Both the position numbers and the translations under genes were made by a program. Shown here piece by piece: positions 1 through 8,026 of a DNA stretch of 33,732 bases (within the stretch, counting starts at the first letter, position 1; the number at the start of each line of letters is the position of its first letter). The stretch is from an uncultured Muribaculaceae bacterium. Its GTDB lineage: Bacteria; Bacteroidota; Bacteroidia; Bacteroidales; Muribaculaceae. The notes below the pieces were generated by a model, which saw only the letters and a program-made list of their open reading frames with translations, was not told where the DNA came from and did not search any database. Location of the stretch: positions 1 to 33,732 of the forward strand of contig CANDNO010000024.1 of the NCBI GenBank assembly GCA_947386115.1. Direction: 5' to 3'.

Positions 1-10
1 TATGGAGACG

Positions 11-40
11 AAAAAAGCCGCCCGATAACGAGCGACTTTT
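11..40 (-). terminator. Intrinsic terminator after mnmE
   Basis: Read on the minus strand, AAAAGTCGCTC pairs with GGGCGGCTTTT (11 bp with two G-T pairs) around a GTTATC loop and runs into a T tract. It lies about 40 bp past the mnmE stop and closes the minus-strand operon. Confidence 0.75.
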
Positions 41-80
41 CAATGTTTTACACCAAATGATACCAGTTGTTACCAATAGG

Positions 81-1478
81 CTATTTTCCGATGCAGAAGC
101 GGGTGAAGATGGTGGCGAGGAGGGTGTCGGTGGTGATGGCGCCGGTAATGGTGCCGAGGTGGTGGATGGTCTCGCGGATGTCTTGGGCGATGAGGTCGCC
201 GCTGAGGCCTGTGCGGAGGCCGTCGATGGTGCGGTGGGTCGATTCGGCGGCTTGGGCGAGGGCTTGGGCGTGGCGGGCGTTGGTCACCAGCAGGTCTTCG
301 CTTTCGCGGCTTTGGTCTATCAATCCGGTGAGCTTGGCTTTCAGGGCGTCTATAGCGGCGGCGTCGCGAGTGCTCATTGACATAACTTCGGCTCGGGGTT
401 GCATTTCGGCAACTTTGTCCTTTATTTGTTCAACTTTAGCACTGTCGACCAAATCGGCTTTATTTATGGCTATGATTACTGATGCCTCGGGGTTACAATT
501 CAGTGTCTGGGCCATCGAATCGAGGGCTGCTTCGGGCGCCGAACTGTCGATCATATAGATGATTATGCGGGCGCGCGTGGCTGCGTTGATACTGCGTTCT
601 ATGCCTATGCGTTCGATGGCATCGGAGGTTGTGCGCAGGCCGGCTGTGTCCTGAAAGCGGAACTGGTAGTCGCCAATTTCTATGAGGTCGTCGATGACGT
701 CGCGCGTGGTGCCATGAATGTCGCTTACGATGGCTCGATCATCGCCGCTGAGGGCGTTGAGCAGAGAGGATTTTCCGGCGTTGGTGGGGCCGACGATTGC
801 TACGGGGATGCCTTCCTTGATAGCGGCACCGGTTGCAAACGAGTCGCGCAAACGTGTGAGCGAGTCATATAGTCCGGTGGCTATATCCATGAGGCGTTCG
901 CGGGAGGCAAATTCCACTTCCTCTTCGCTGAAATCGAGCTCAAGTTCGAGCAGCGAGGCGAGTTCGATGAGCCGGTCGCGCATCTCGGCTAAACGTGCCG
1001 AATAGTGTCCGCGCATCTGGCACGCTGCTGCGCGATGTGCTGCGCGCGAATTCGAGGCAATCATGTCGGCGACGCCCTCGGCCTCGGCAAGGTCGAGACG
1101 TCCTGACGCGAAAGCGCGGCGTGTAAATTCGCCCGGGTCGGCCAGGCGACATCCGGCCGAGCATAACGATGCAATGAGCTCTCGCTGAATCCATCTCGAC
1201 CCGTGTACTGACAGTTCCACTACATCCTCGCCCGTAAACGAGCGGGGGCACTTATAGACCGTGGCTACGGCCTGGTCGAGCATCTCGCCGCGCGAATCGA
1301 GGATAGTCCCCAGATGTGCCGTATGGCTTTCCACGGCATCCAATCGCCTGCCTTTCCATATCCGGTCGACAATTGTCAGGGCCCGGGGTCCGCTGACGCG
1401 CGCCACTGCGATGCCTCCTACTCCGGGAGGGGTTGAAATGGCACAAATGGTGTCAATGTTCAATTCATTCGGCTCCAT
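81..1478 (-). CDS. mnmE: tRNA uridine-5-carboxymethylaminomethyl(34) synthesis GTPase MnmE
   Basis: A 465-aa protein of normal family length. MnmE works with MnmG to modify the wobble uridine of certain tRNAs, using GTP, a tetrahydrofolate-derived one-carbon unit and potassium. The N-terminal domain opens with DTICAISTPPGVGGIAVARVSG. The inserted G domain carries the P-loop GPTNAGKS near residues 229-236, then a DIHGTTRD switch region, DTAG and NKAD. The protein ends in FCIGK, whose cysteine is the conserved MnmE C-terminal residue. It is the last gene of a minus-strand operon; its ATG lies inside the last codons of the nuclease gene (19-bp overlap), which suggests translational coupling. Identification is secure from motifs and length. 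Confidence 0.98.
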   Translation of the reverse strand: MEPNELNIDTICAISTPPGVGGIAVARVSGPRALTIVDRIWKGRRLDAVESHTAHLGTILDSRGEMLDQAVATVYKCPRSFTGEDVVELSVHGSRWIQRELIASLCSAGCRLADPGEFTRRAFASGRLDLAEAEGVADMIASNSRAAHRAAACQMRGHYSARLAEMRDRLIELASLLELELDFSEEEVEFASRERLMDIATGLYDSLTRLRDSFATGAAIKEGIPVAIVGPTNAGKSSLLNALSGDDRAIVSDIHGTTRDVIDDLIEIGDYQFRFQDTAGLRTTSDAIERIGIERSINAATRARIIIYMIDSSAPEAALDSMAQTLNCNPEASVIIAINKADLVDSAKVEQIKDKVAEMQPRAEVMSMSTRDAAAIDALKAKLTGLIDQSRESEDLLVTNARHAQALAQAAESTHRTIDGLRTGLSGDLIAQDIRETIHHLGTITGAITTDTLLATIFTRFCIGK

Positions 1479-2332
1479 CGGTTAAAATTTACCTGTGATT
1501 CAACTTGGGTTTCAATATCGTCGGGCAGCGCGCTGAAAAAGTCATGCCCGGTTATGGCCTCAACCTCATCGACCGATACCGCACACGACTGCATTCCGCC
1601 CTCGACATAACCGTTGGGCATAATGAAACCGATTGCAACCGGAGGATCGGCGTAGGGCGACAAAACAACTTTGAAAAAGCGTGAGGGCACAGCCACGCCC
1701 GAAGCCCCGATGTGCATCTCGATAGGATCGGTGAGTACCGGTCCTGAGATTATAATCACGGCACTGTCGCGACGGGCACGCTGACGGCATTTATCCTCGA
1801 GCTTGCTCCACGCGCCGCTGTTAAGTTTGTGATCCTGAGGGGCTATATTAGTCATATAGAACGACTCGCGCATGGCTTCGGGACACCATTTCATGTCGGC
1901 CGCCGGAGCCATGTGACCGCGGTCGAAGCCGGTGTTACGATAGTCGGCCGGTGTGGCACAGCCGTCAACCCCGGGGTCAACAGCAAAATTCTTGGCACGC
2001 GGCTCGCTGCCGTCGGCCTCCTCGGCCGTGAGTTCATAGGCCACCCAATTGGGCAAGTGCAACTCCGGGTTAAACGATATCGTCATGCCGGTGTATTTCA
2101 CCATTTCCTGAGCCAACTCAGGGTTTGTCACGACGCGCTCCAGCTCGGTCGCCGACAGCGTGTCACAGGCGGTATTGTCATGATACACATCGGACAGAGC
2201 CGAACAGCGCCCGGGTATGAGCAGCCCGGCGCAGAGGATGATGCCGCATGCAACGACAAGCCAGCCGGCTCTTTTCGAACGGGTCTTACGCCTCCTGCGC
2301 GTGGTATTTCGCGTATATCTTGGTTTAGTCAT
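1460..2332 (-). CDS. DNA/RNA non-specific endonuclease (EndoG/NucA family), membrane-anchored or secreted
   Basis: About 290 aa. After a basic N-terminus (KPRYTRNTTRRRRKTRSKR) comes one hydrophobic segment (WLVVACGIILCAGLLIPG), so the enzyme is probably exported or tethered with its catalytic part outside the cytoplasm. The signature DRGHMAPAADMKW contains the general-base histidine of beta-beta-alpha-metal nucleases, followed by the expected asparagine region (YMTNIAPQDHKLNSGAW). The family cuts DNA and RNA without sequence preference and needs a divalent metal. I chose the ATG at 2332 because it forms a 4-bp ATGA overlap with the upstream gene's stop; an ATG at 2350 is also possible (296 aa). 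Likely roles, inferred only, are nutrient scavenging or degradation of extracellular DNA. Confidence 0.92.
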   Translation of the reverse strand: MTKPRYTRNTTRRRRKTRSKRAGWLVVACGIILCAGLLIPGRCSALSDVYHDNTACDTLSATELERVVTNPELAQEMVKYTGMTISFNPELHLPNWVAYELTAEEADGSEPRAKNFAVDPGVDGCATPADYRNTGFDRGHMAPAADMKWCPEAMRESFYMTNIAPQDHKLNSGAWSKLEDKCRQRARRDSAVIIISGPVLTDPIEMHIGASGVAVPSRFFKVVLSPYADPPVAIGFIMPNGYVEGGMQSCAVSVDEVEAITGHDFFSALPDDIETQVESQVNFNRWSRMN

Positions 2333-3060
2333 AATCTCATTATGGGCCATTTATAGGTTTTCAGTTTCTTAATCAATTCACGTTCACGGCCACTGCAATA
2401 GCTATCACACAGGGCATGAAACCGCGGGCTGTGATTCATCTCGCTAAGGTGGGCAAGCTCATGATACACAATATAGTCGCGCAACTCGGGTGTCAGGAAC
2501 ACATTGATTGCCGACAGTGCAATCGCGCCGCTCGCCTTGCAGATACCAAGCGTCTTGTGTCCGGTCGATATACTCCAGCGTCGAGGTGACAGGCCAAGGC
2601 CTGCTGCAAGCTCTTTGGCTCGGGGCAACAGCAGGCTCGGAGCTATCGTCTTTGCCGCTACACACAACAGGCGACTTACGAGCTCGGTAACGTGCGGGTC
2701 ATTAAAGTCGAGGTTCGCCCCGACGCTTACTACGGGAGCGAAAGTCGCCCCGGTGAGGGTCACAACGTCGGGCTTCAGTGACTGCCGCTTGATATCGACG
2801 GTGAATCCGTCAAAATCGAGGTGCTGTCCTTCAAAAAAAACTAACTGCGGGCGCTTGGCCAGAATGCGTTCCTTCATAGCCAAGAGCTGCTTCACCGCAC
2901 GATCGGTGGGCATGCCCGGCGGTACGGTGACATGAATCTCGCCTCCACGCCATCGAGCCGAAATACTACGCGACGTCGACATCACATTGAACTTGACGAC
3001 CGTATCGTCAAGCTGAGCGACTCGCAGCTTCATACCGGGCAGAACTATAGGCGAATACAT
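2329..3060 (-). CDS. YgjP-like (DUF45) zinc metallopeptidase
   Basis: About 243 aa. The C-terminal half has the zinc-binding motif YHELAHLSEMNHSPRFH: H206 and H210 (numbered from a GTG at 3078) with catalytic E207, then a further histidine. This is the HExxH arrangement of the YgjP/DUF45 (M48-like) group. The N-terminal half resembles the beta-rich part of the family (RKRSISARWRGGEIHVTVPPG type). No signal peptide is visible, so it is probably cytoplasmic. Substrates of this family are poorly known. The ATG at 3060 lies 5 bp after the nadK stop; the GTG at 3078 would overlap nadK by 13 bp. Its 3' end overlaps the nuclease start by 4 bp, so the genes are probably co-translated. Confidence 0.88.
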   Translation of the reverse strand: MYSPIVLPGMKLRVAQLDDTVVKFNVMSTSRSISARWRGGEIHVTVPPGMPTDRAVKQLLAMKERILAKRPQLVFFEGQHLDFDGFTVDIKRQSLKPDVVTLTGATFAPVVSVGANLDFNDPHVTELVSRLLCVAAKTIAPSLLLPRAKELAAGLGLSPRRWSISTGHKTLGICKASGAIALSAINVFLTPELRDYIVYHELAHLSEMNHSPRFHALCDSYCSGRERELIKKLKTYKWPIMRL

Positions 3061-3065
3061 CTCGG

Positions 3066-3929
3066 TCAGATTCCCCACAACAGTTTGTTACGAAGCGTGT
3101 CGGTAAACCTGTGTCCGCGGCGCTGGATCACAAGCGTCTCGAATGGAGCTTTGAAAATCTCGATGGTGGAACCAGCCTTGAGCGGATGGGAGTTGCCGTC
3201 GAAGCTCACCAGGAATGACCGCGAGCGACATGTCGTCTCGACCGTGAGCCTGTTGCTGTCGCTGATAACCAACGGCCTCATCGTGAGCGAGTGGGCTGCG
3301 ATGGGCGACAACACCAGCACGGCAGCCGTGGGCTCGATGATAGGACCACCCACCGACAGGTTGTAGCCCGTGCTGCCCGTCGGGGTCGACACTATCAGGC
3401 CATCGGCCTGATATCTAGCCGGTGAGGAACCGTCGATATTGACGCTGCACGTGATCATCGACGCGTCCTCGGTCTTCAATATAGCCACCTCGTTGAGAGC
3501 GTAGGGGTAATCGCCGAGCGAGGTCCCGTCGGCACATTCCACCTTGAGCAGAGTGCGGCGTTCAATGACATAATCGCCGGCGAGGAGGTCATCGACCATG
3601 CCCTGTATATCCTCGATGTTGAAAGCTGCGAGATAACCGAGGTGGCCGGTGTTGACACCGACAATAGGAATCTGCCGCTCACCCACCCAGCGGGCCGTAC
3701 GCAGGAACGTTCCGTCGCCACCAAGACTTATTGCAACATCGGCCTCGAAGGGCTCGTCGCCCACGACACTGTCGACAGGCTGCTCGCCGGGCACCTCCGA
3801 GCGCAGGTGGCGATAGAGCTTCGAGTGCATGATAATCTTCACTCCGTTTTCATGAAGTGTCGCAAGCATGCGTGCGATACGCGTGATGTATTCGCCTTGG
3901 CGGCGACTGCCATAGATAGCTACGACCAT
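3066..3929 (-). CDS. nadK: NAD kinase
   Basis: A 287-aa protein, normal length for bacterial NAD kinases. It phosphorylates NAD to NADP in the cytoplasm. Visible motifs are GGDGTFLRTAR (the GGDGT nucleotide-binding motif) near residues 70-80, NTGHLGYLA near 105, LNEVAIL, and the glycine-rich TPTGSTGYNLSVGGPI segment. The ATG start MVVAIYGSR fits the family. It follows the ACT-like gene by 22 bp and precedes the metallopeptidase by 5 bp. The neighbourhood with pdxJ on the opposite strand is familiar from other Bacteroidales. Confidence 0.98.
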   Translation of the reverse strand: MVVAIYGSRRQGEYITRIARMLATLHENGVKIIMHSKLYRHLRSEVPGEQPVDSVVGDEPFEADVAISLGGDGTFLRTARWVGERQIPIVGVNTGHLGYLAAFNIEDIQGMVDDLLAGDYVIERRTLLKVECADGTSLGDYPYALNEVAILKTEDASMITCSVNIDGSSPARYQADGLIVSTPTGSTGYNLSVGGPIIEPTAAVLVLSPIAAHSLTMRPLVISDSNRLTVETTCRSRSFLVSFDGNSHPLKAGSTIEIFKAPFETLVIQRRGHRFTDTLRNKLLWGI

Positions 3930-3951
3930 AGGGCATGGGATTTATAAGGTT

Positions 3952-4344
3952 CTATAATTCAAGCATGTGTAAGAGTTCGGCAGCGCGACGGCGGCTCTCG
4001 TCATCGTCGATCGAAAACCTGTTGCCCGAGGCAGCCAGGACCATATAGCCGTAACGCTCGAGCGAACGCTCAATGGCATCGGTGCCGGCACAATCGACTC
4101 TGAGGGCCACCACGAGCAGCCCCTCGTCGGTGCGCATCGGCGTAAGATTCAGGTTGACCAGATGCACATCACAGTCCTCGACCGCACGGGCAAGCACAGC
4201 GGCGCTATACTCGTCGGGGCGAACAGCCACGAGCAACTCGGCCCGCTCGCCCGACGCCGGATAAAGCATATCGAGCGCCTCTTTATCGCCACCGTCCTTG
4301 TCAAGCGAAGCCAGTTTTAGCAATATATCGTAATTTAAACTCAA
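3952..4344 (-). CDS. ACT-like domain protein, possible remnant of a CBS-ACT protein
   Basis: 130 aa with no ATG start; the best start is TTG at 4344. Residues about 30-105 (ERAELLVAVRPDEYSAAVLARAVE, then LVVALRVDCAGTDAIERSLERYGYMVLAA) look like the ACT-like C-terminal half of the CBS-domain protein that in Bacteroides lies beside nadK and pdxJ. The CBS pair expected in front is absent: upstream there is only AT-rich promoter DNA. So the gene is either a functional ACT-only form or a 5'-truncated relic. A minus-strand TAACTTTG element (4388-4395) suggests it is still transcribed, with a leader of about 37 nt, and it probably leads the nadK-mnmE operon. Family assignment rests on remembered resemblance and position. 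Confidence 0.7.
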   Translation of the reverse strand: MSLNYDILLKLASLDKDGGDKEALDMLYPASGERAELLVAVRPDEYSAAVLARAVEDCDVHLVNLNLTPMRTDEGLLVVALRVDCAGTDAIERSLERYGYMVLAASGNRFSIDDDESRRRAAELLHMLEL

Positions 4345-4374
4345 AATAAATTTCAGTATTCGTTATTAAATTCC

Positions 4375-4395
4375 TACTTTTGCACTACAAAGTTA
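4375..4395. promoter_or_regulatory. Divergent back-to-back promoters (pdxJ operon and nadK-mnmE operon)
   Basis: TACTTTTG at 4375-4382 on the plus strand and TAACTTTG on the minus strand (4388-4395) both match the Bacteroidetes -7 consensus TAnnTTTG. They are only 5 bp apart, so the two RNA polymerases would occupy overlapping DNA. A weak -33 (TTTC at 4351) lies 20 bp before the plus-strand element; no clear -33 is seen for the minus strand. Confidence 0.6.
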
Positions 4396-4435
4396 CAAAA
4401 ATAAATTGAAATACCCTGTCAATATAAACACGACA

Positions 4436-5152
4436 ATGTCAACTAATCTAAGCGTAAACATAAACAAGATCGCAACCCTGCGCAACGCACGCGGCGAAAA
4501 CACACCCGATGTAGAGAAAGTAGCCATCGACTGCGAGCGCATGGGAGCCGACGGCATCACCGTTCACCCGCGCCCCGACGAGCGCCACATACGCCGCGAC
4601 GACGTGTTCAAACTCCGCCCCATCGTGCGCACTGAGTTCAATATCGAGGGTTACCCCTCCGACTCGTTTATGGACCTCGTGCTCAAAGTGAAACCCGAGC
4701 AGGTGACGCTCGTTCCCGATGCCCCCGACGCCTTGACATCAAGCGCAGGATGGAATGTCGAGTCACACTTCGACTTCCTCGCCGGCATTGTAGAGCAGCT
4801 GCGTGAAGCCGGCATACGCTCATCGATATTCGTCGACCCCGACCCCGTGCAGATCAAAGCCGCAGCACGCGCCGGAGCCGACCGCGTAGAGCTATATACC
4901 AAGCCTTACGCCGACCTTTTCCCGACCGACCCCGCAGCAGCCGTCGCCCCTTACGTAGAAGCTTCGCAAGAGGCCCACAAGGCCGGACTCGGCATAAACG
5001 CAGGCCATGACCTCAACCTGCAGAATCTCGAATTCTTCCACGCCCGCCTACCCTACCTCAACGAGGTGTCGATAGGTCACGCCCTGGTGTGCGACGCCCT
5101 ATACCTTGGCCTTGCCGAGACCATCAAACGCTACAAAGAATGCCTCAAATAA
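4436..5152 (+). CDS. pdxJ: Pyridoxine 5'-phosphate synthase
   Basis: 238 aa, the usual length. PdxJ condenses 1-deoxy-xylulose 5-phosphate with 3-amino-2-oxopropyl phosphate to give pyridoxine 5'-phosphate, the last step of DXP-dependent vitamin B6 synthesis. The family start [16 protein letters not shown], the active-site stretch [18 protein letters not shown], the barrel segment [10 protein letters not shown] and the C-terminal [12 protein letters not shown] are all present. I chose the ATG at 4436 because it gives [11 protein letters not shown], the normal family N-terminus; an in-frame TTG at 4406 would add ten unlikely residues. It is first gene of an operon with exbB 7 bp downstream. 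Confidence 0.98.
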   Translation: MSTNLSVNINKIATLRNARGENTPDVEKVAIDCERMGADGITVHPRPDERHIRRDDVFKLRPIVRTEFNIEGYPSDSFMDLVLKVKPEQVTLVPDAPDALTSSAGWNVESHFDFLAGIVEQLREAGIRSSIFVDPDPVQIKAAARAGADRVELYTKPYADLFPTDPAAAVAPYVEASQEAHKAGLGINAGHDLNLQNLEFFHARLPYLNEVSIGHALVCDALYLGLAETIKRYKECLK

Positions 5153-5159
5153 ACGCACT

Positions 5160-5855
5160 ATGACCGTATCTGAAGAAATACTCGCCGGAACCGACACCAT
5201 GTCAAGCTATATCACTCCACAGGCGGCTCCGGTAGCCGAAATGAACCTGCTCGACCTGTGCATGCAGGGCGGCTGGCTCATGATCCCGCTGCTGGCCCTG
5301 TCGATCGTGAGCATCTATATACTCATCGAGCGGTCGCTCGTACTGCGTCGCGCATCGGCCGAGGATGCCACTTTCATGCACCGCATACGCGACTACATCC
5401 ACTCGGGGCAGCTTGACAGCGCCCGCAACCTGTGCCGGGCCACCGGTACCCCTTACGCCCGCCTCATCGAGAAAGGCATAAGCCGCATAGGCCGCCCCAT
5501 GAACGACGTGCTCGTAGCCATCGAGAACACCGGCAACATCGAGGTATCACGCCTCGAAAAAGGCCTGCCATGGCTTGCCACGACAGCATCAGGCGCCCCG
5601 ATGCTCGGATTCCTCGGAACCGTTATAGGCATGGTAAAAGCGTTTTACGAAATAGCATCGGCCGGCTCGGCATCCAACATCACGACCTTCGCCGACGGTA
5701 TCTATACGGCTCTCGTTACCACCGTCGCCGGTCTCATCGTAGGCGTCATCGCACTGTTTGCCTACAACTACCTCGTGGCACGCATCAACCGCGTCATGAC
5801 CAACCTCGAGGCAAAGACAATGGAGTTCATGGACCTGCTTAACGAGCCCGCGTAA
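5160..5855 (+). CDS. exbB: MotA/TolQ/ExbB proton channel family protein
   Basis: About 231 aa from the ATG at 5160, which avoids overlap with pdxJ; later ATGs at 5199 and in MNLLDLC are possible. Three membrane segments fit the ExbB/TolQ fold: GGWLMIPLLALSIVSIYIL, then LPWLATTASGAPMLGFLGTVIGM, then FADGIYTALVTTVAGLIVGVIALFAY. The second and third line the proton path in this family. A cytoplasmic helical region lies between segments 1 and 2. It forms an inner-membrane complex with ExbD that powers TonB or Tol-type partners. The stop codon overlaps the exbD start (TAATG), a sign of coupling. Confidence 0.93.
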   Translation: MTVSEEILAGTDTMSSYITPQAAPVAEMNLLDLCMQGGWLMIPLLALSIVSIYILIERSLVLRRASAEDATFMHRIRDYIHSGQLDSARNLCRATGTPYARLIEKGISRIGRPMNDVLVAIENTGNIEVSRLEKGLPWLATTASGAPMLGFLGTVIGMVKAFYEIASAGSASNITTFADGIYTALVTTVAGLIVGVIALFAYNYLVARINRVMTNLEAKTMEFMDLLNEPA

Positions 5856-6298
5856 TGGCACTCAAGCGATCACATAACATGATGGCAGCCTTCTCGATGG
5901 CATCGATGACCGATGTCATCTTCCTGCTGCTCATCTTTTTCATGGTGACATCGACATTCGTCTTCCCCACGGCCCTTGACGTAAACCTGCCGCAAAGCAC
6001 CGAGCAGACAGCCCTGAAACCCGCCATACGGCTTTACATCGACAGCGACCTCAATCTTTACAAAGCCGTGGGCGATGACAACCCCACGCCCATCGACACC
6101 GAGTCGTTATCGACATGGCTCACTCTGCAGCGCGAACAGGAAAACGCCACATCGGTAGCACTATATGCCGACGAAACCGTTCCCTACGGCAACATCATCG
6201 ATGTGCTCAACGCCGGGACAGCGGCCAAAGTAAAAATCGTTCTTGCCACCCGCCCGGTATCGACCTCATCGGTAAAAAAGTACCTAAACACCCCCTAA
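5855..6298 (+). CDS. exbD: ExbD/TolR biopolymer transport protein
   Basis: 147 aa with one N-terminal membrane segment, SMTDVIFLLLIFFMVTSTFV. Its Asp (residue 20) corresponds to the conserved proton-carrying aspartate of ExbD/TolR. A periplasmic domain follows, including ALYADETVPYGNIIDVLNAG, typical of the family. The start overlaps the exbB stop by one base and the stop abuts the next ATG directly, so exbB-exbD-tonB form one translational unit. It should act in the inner membrane with ExbB to convert proton flow into work on TonB. Confidence 0.94.
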   Translation: MALKRSHNMMAAFSMASMTDVIFLLLIFFMVTSTFVFPTALDVNLPQSTEQTALKPAIRLYIDSDLNLYKAVGDDNPTPIDTESLSTWLTLQREQENATSVALYADETVPYGNIIDVLNAGTAAKVKIVLATRPVSTSSVKKYLNTP

Positions 6299-7015
6299 AT
6301 GAACCGTCAAACCACATCACCGGCCTCCGACAGCCAGCGCGACCGCCTGATAGCAGCGATCGCGACGGTGCTGTTTCACGCGCTGTTGCTTGTGGTTTGC
6401 CTGTTTGCCTACTTACGGTACCCGCCCGAGGAAACAGAGTTCACCCCCACCCTGCCCAAGGAAGAAAACGAGATTACATTTCAGGACGTAGTCGACTTCA
6501 AAGTGGGCGGATCATACACGATACCTGATGAAATAATCCAGCCCGAGCCTGAGCCCGAACTGTCGCAAGGTTCACAGACCGAGGCCGCACCGCTTCCACA
6601 GCCCACACCCCAGGAAATCGAGCAGAAAAAGCGCGAAGAGATATCCCGCCGAGTAAAATTCGCCACCAACAGTGCCGAAGAAAACACCGGCGACGGAGGC
6701 AGCGCCGAAACATCGACAGCAACCAACGCCGACATAAACACCGAGGTGATAGGACTCGACGGATTCTCGGGAGAAGGATTCCCTCGGCCGGCCGGTTTCA
6801 GCGACATCGGCACGATAGCAATCAACGTGACTCTCGACTCGTCGGGGCGCGTAATAGCCACCTCACACAACGAGACGAGGAGCAACGGCCGCATCAATAA
6901 CAATCCACGCGCCGTGAAGGAATGCCTCAGAACCGCCTCACAATCTAAGTTCAAGCCACGGCGAGGCACCACGACCGGCGCGACAGGACTCATCTTTTAC
7001 CACTTCCGCAAATAA
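6299..7015 (+). CDS. TonB-like energy transducer
   Basis: 238 aa. One N-terminal anchor (IAAIATVLFHALLLVVCLFAYL, about residues 18-40) is followed by an acidic and proline-rich periplasmic spacer (QPEPEPELSQ, then PLPQPTPQE, about residues 79-108). The C-terminal region, about 165-238, contains ITLDSSGRV-like text (INVTLDSSGRVIATS) and AVKECLRTASQSKFKPRRG, resembling TonB C-terminal folds. It begins directly after exbD, which supports the assignment to an ExbBD-TonB system that energises outer-membrane transporters. The C-terminus is less canonical than in E. coli TonB, so the partner receptor cannot be named. Confidence 0.82.
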   Translation: MNRQTTSPASDSQRDRLIAAIATVLFHALLLVVCLFAYLRYPPEETEFTPTLPKEENEITFQDVVDFKVGGSYTIPDEIIQPEPEPELSQGSQTEAAPLPQPTPQEIEQKKREEISRRVKFATNSAEENTGDGGSAETSTATNADINTEVIGLDGFSGEGFPRPAGFSDIGTIAINVTLDSSGRVIATSHNETRSNGRINNNPRAVKECLRTASQSKFKPRRGTTTGATGLIFYHFRK

Positions 7016-7039
7016 CTAACCAAAATTAACCATAAGAAA

Positions 7040-7999
7040 ATGAAACCATTTAAATTTACACCCTACCTTAAAAGCGTTATATGGGGCGGCGAACGCATCG
7101 CAGCTCTCAAAAATATTGAGACCGAACTCACCGACATAGGCGAGAGCTGGGAGATTTCGGGCGTTCCCGGCAACGAGACGTGCGTAGCCGAAGGCCCCGA
7201 AAAGGGACAGCCCCTGTCGGCTCTCATCGACAAGTACGGTGCCCGCCTGCTCGGCGAGAAAGTCTACAAACAGTATGGCGACGAATTCCCCCTCCTGGTC
7301 AAGATCATCGACGCACGCCGCGACCTGTCGGTTCAGGTTCACCCCGACGACGCCCTCGCCCGCAAGCGCCACAACTGCAACGGCAAGACCGAAATGTGGT
7401 ACATCCTCGACACCACCCCCGATGCCAAGATCTACGCCGGTCTTTCAAAACAGCTTGACCCCGCTTCATACCGTCGCGACGTAGAGGCGAAGACAATTAT
7501 GGACGATATCACCGCCCACGACTCACATCCCGGCGATGTATTCTTCCTCCCCGCCGGACGCGTTCACGCCATCGGCGCAGGCAATCTCCTTCTCGAGATA
7601 CAGCAGACGAGCGACATCACCTACCGCATCTACGACTACGACCGCCGCGACGCCAACGGCAATCCACGCGAGCTGCACACCGAGCTTGCTGCCGACGCCA
7701 TCGACTATACACTCTACCCCGACTACAAGTCGGCCCCCAAGCCCCTTGCTCCCGGTATGGAACTGCTTGCCGAGTGCAAGTACTTCGACGTGCGCCTGCT
7801 CACGATCGACTCGCCCCGCAAAATCGACTACGCCGACGGCTGCTTCGTAATCGTAACCTGCACTAAGGGCAGCATCGAGGTCGACAGCGACAACAGCGTC
7901 ACGATGCTCCACCCCGGCGAGACCATCCTTGTTCCGGCCGACCGTCCCGACCTCACCATCACCGGCAACGGACAAGCCGTAACAGCACACATAAACTAA
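7040..7999 (+). CDS. manA: Mannose-6-phosphate isomerase, class I
   Basis: 319 aa, the compact form of the type I enzyme. It interconverts mannose 6-phosphate and fructose 6-phosphate, linking glycolysis to mannose and GDP-mannose metabolism. Signature elements are LKSVIWGGERI near the start, LVKIIDARRDLSVQVHPDD, GKTEMWYIL and the cupin segment FFLPAGRVHAIGAG, which together supply the zinc-binding His, Glu and Gln residues. The C-terminus is a second cupin-like region (ILVPADRPDLTITG). It starts 24 bp after the TonB gene and is probably co-transcribed with it. Confidence 0.96.
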   Translation: MKPFKFTPYLKSVIWGGERIAALKNIETELTDIGESWEISGVPGNETCVAEGPEKGQPLSALIDKYGARLLGEKVYKQYGDEFPLLVKIIDARRDLSVQVHPDDALARKRHNCNGKTEMWYILDTTPDAKIYAGLSKQLDPASYRRDVEAKTIMDDITAHDSHPGDVFFLPAGRVHAIGAGNLLLEIQQTSDITYRIYDYDRRDANGNPRELHTELAADAIDYTLYPDYKSAPKPLAPGMELLAECKYFDVRLLTIDSPRKIDYADGCFVIVTCTKGSIEVDSDNSVTMLHPGETILVPADRPDLTITGNGQAVTAHIN

Positions 8000-8026
8000 T
8001 CTTTAAGAGTTACTTAGTTACATACC

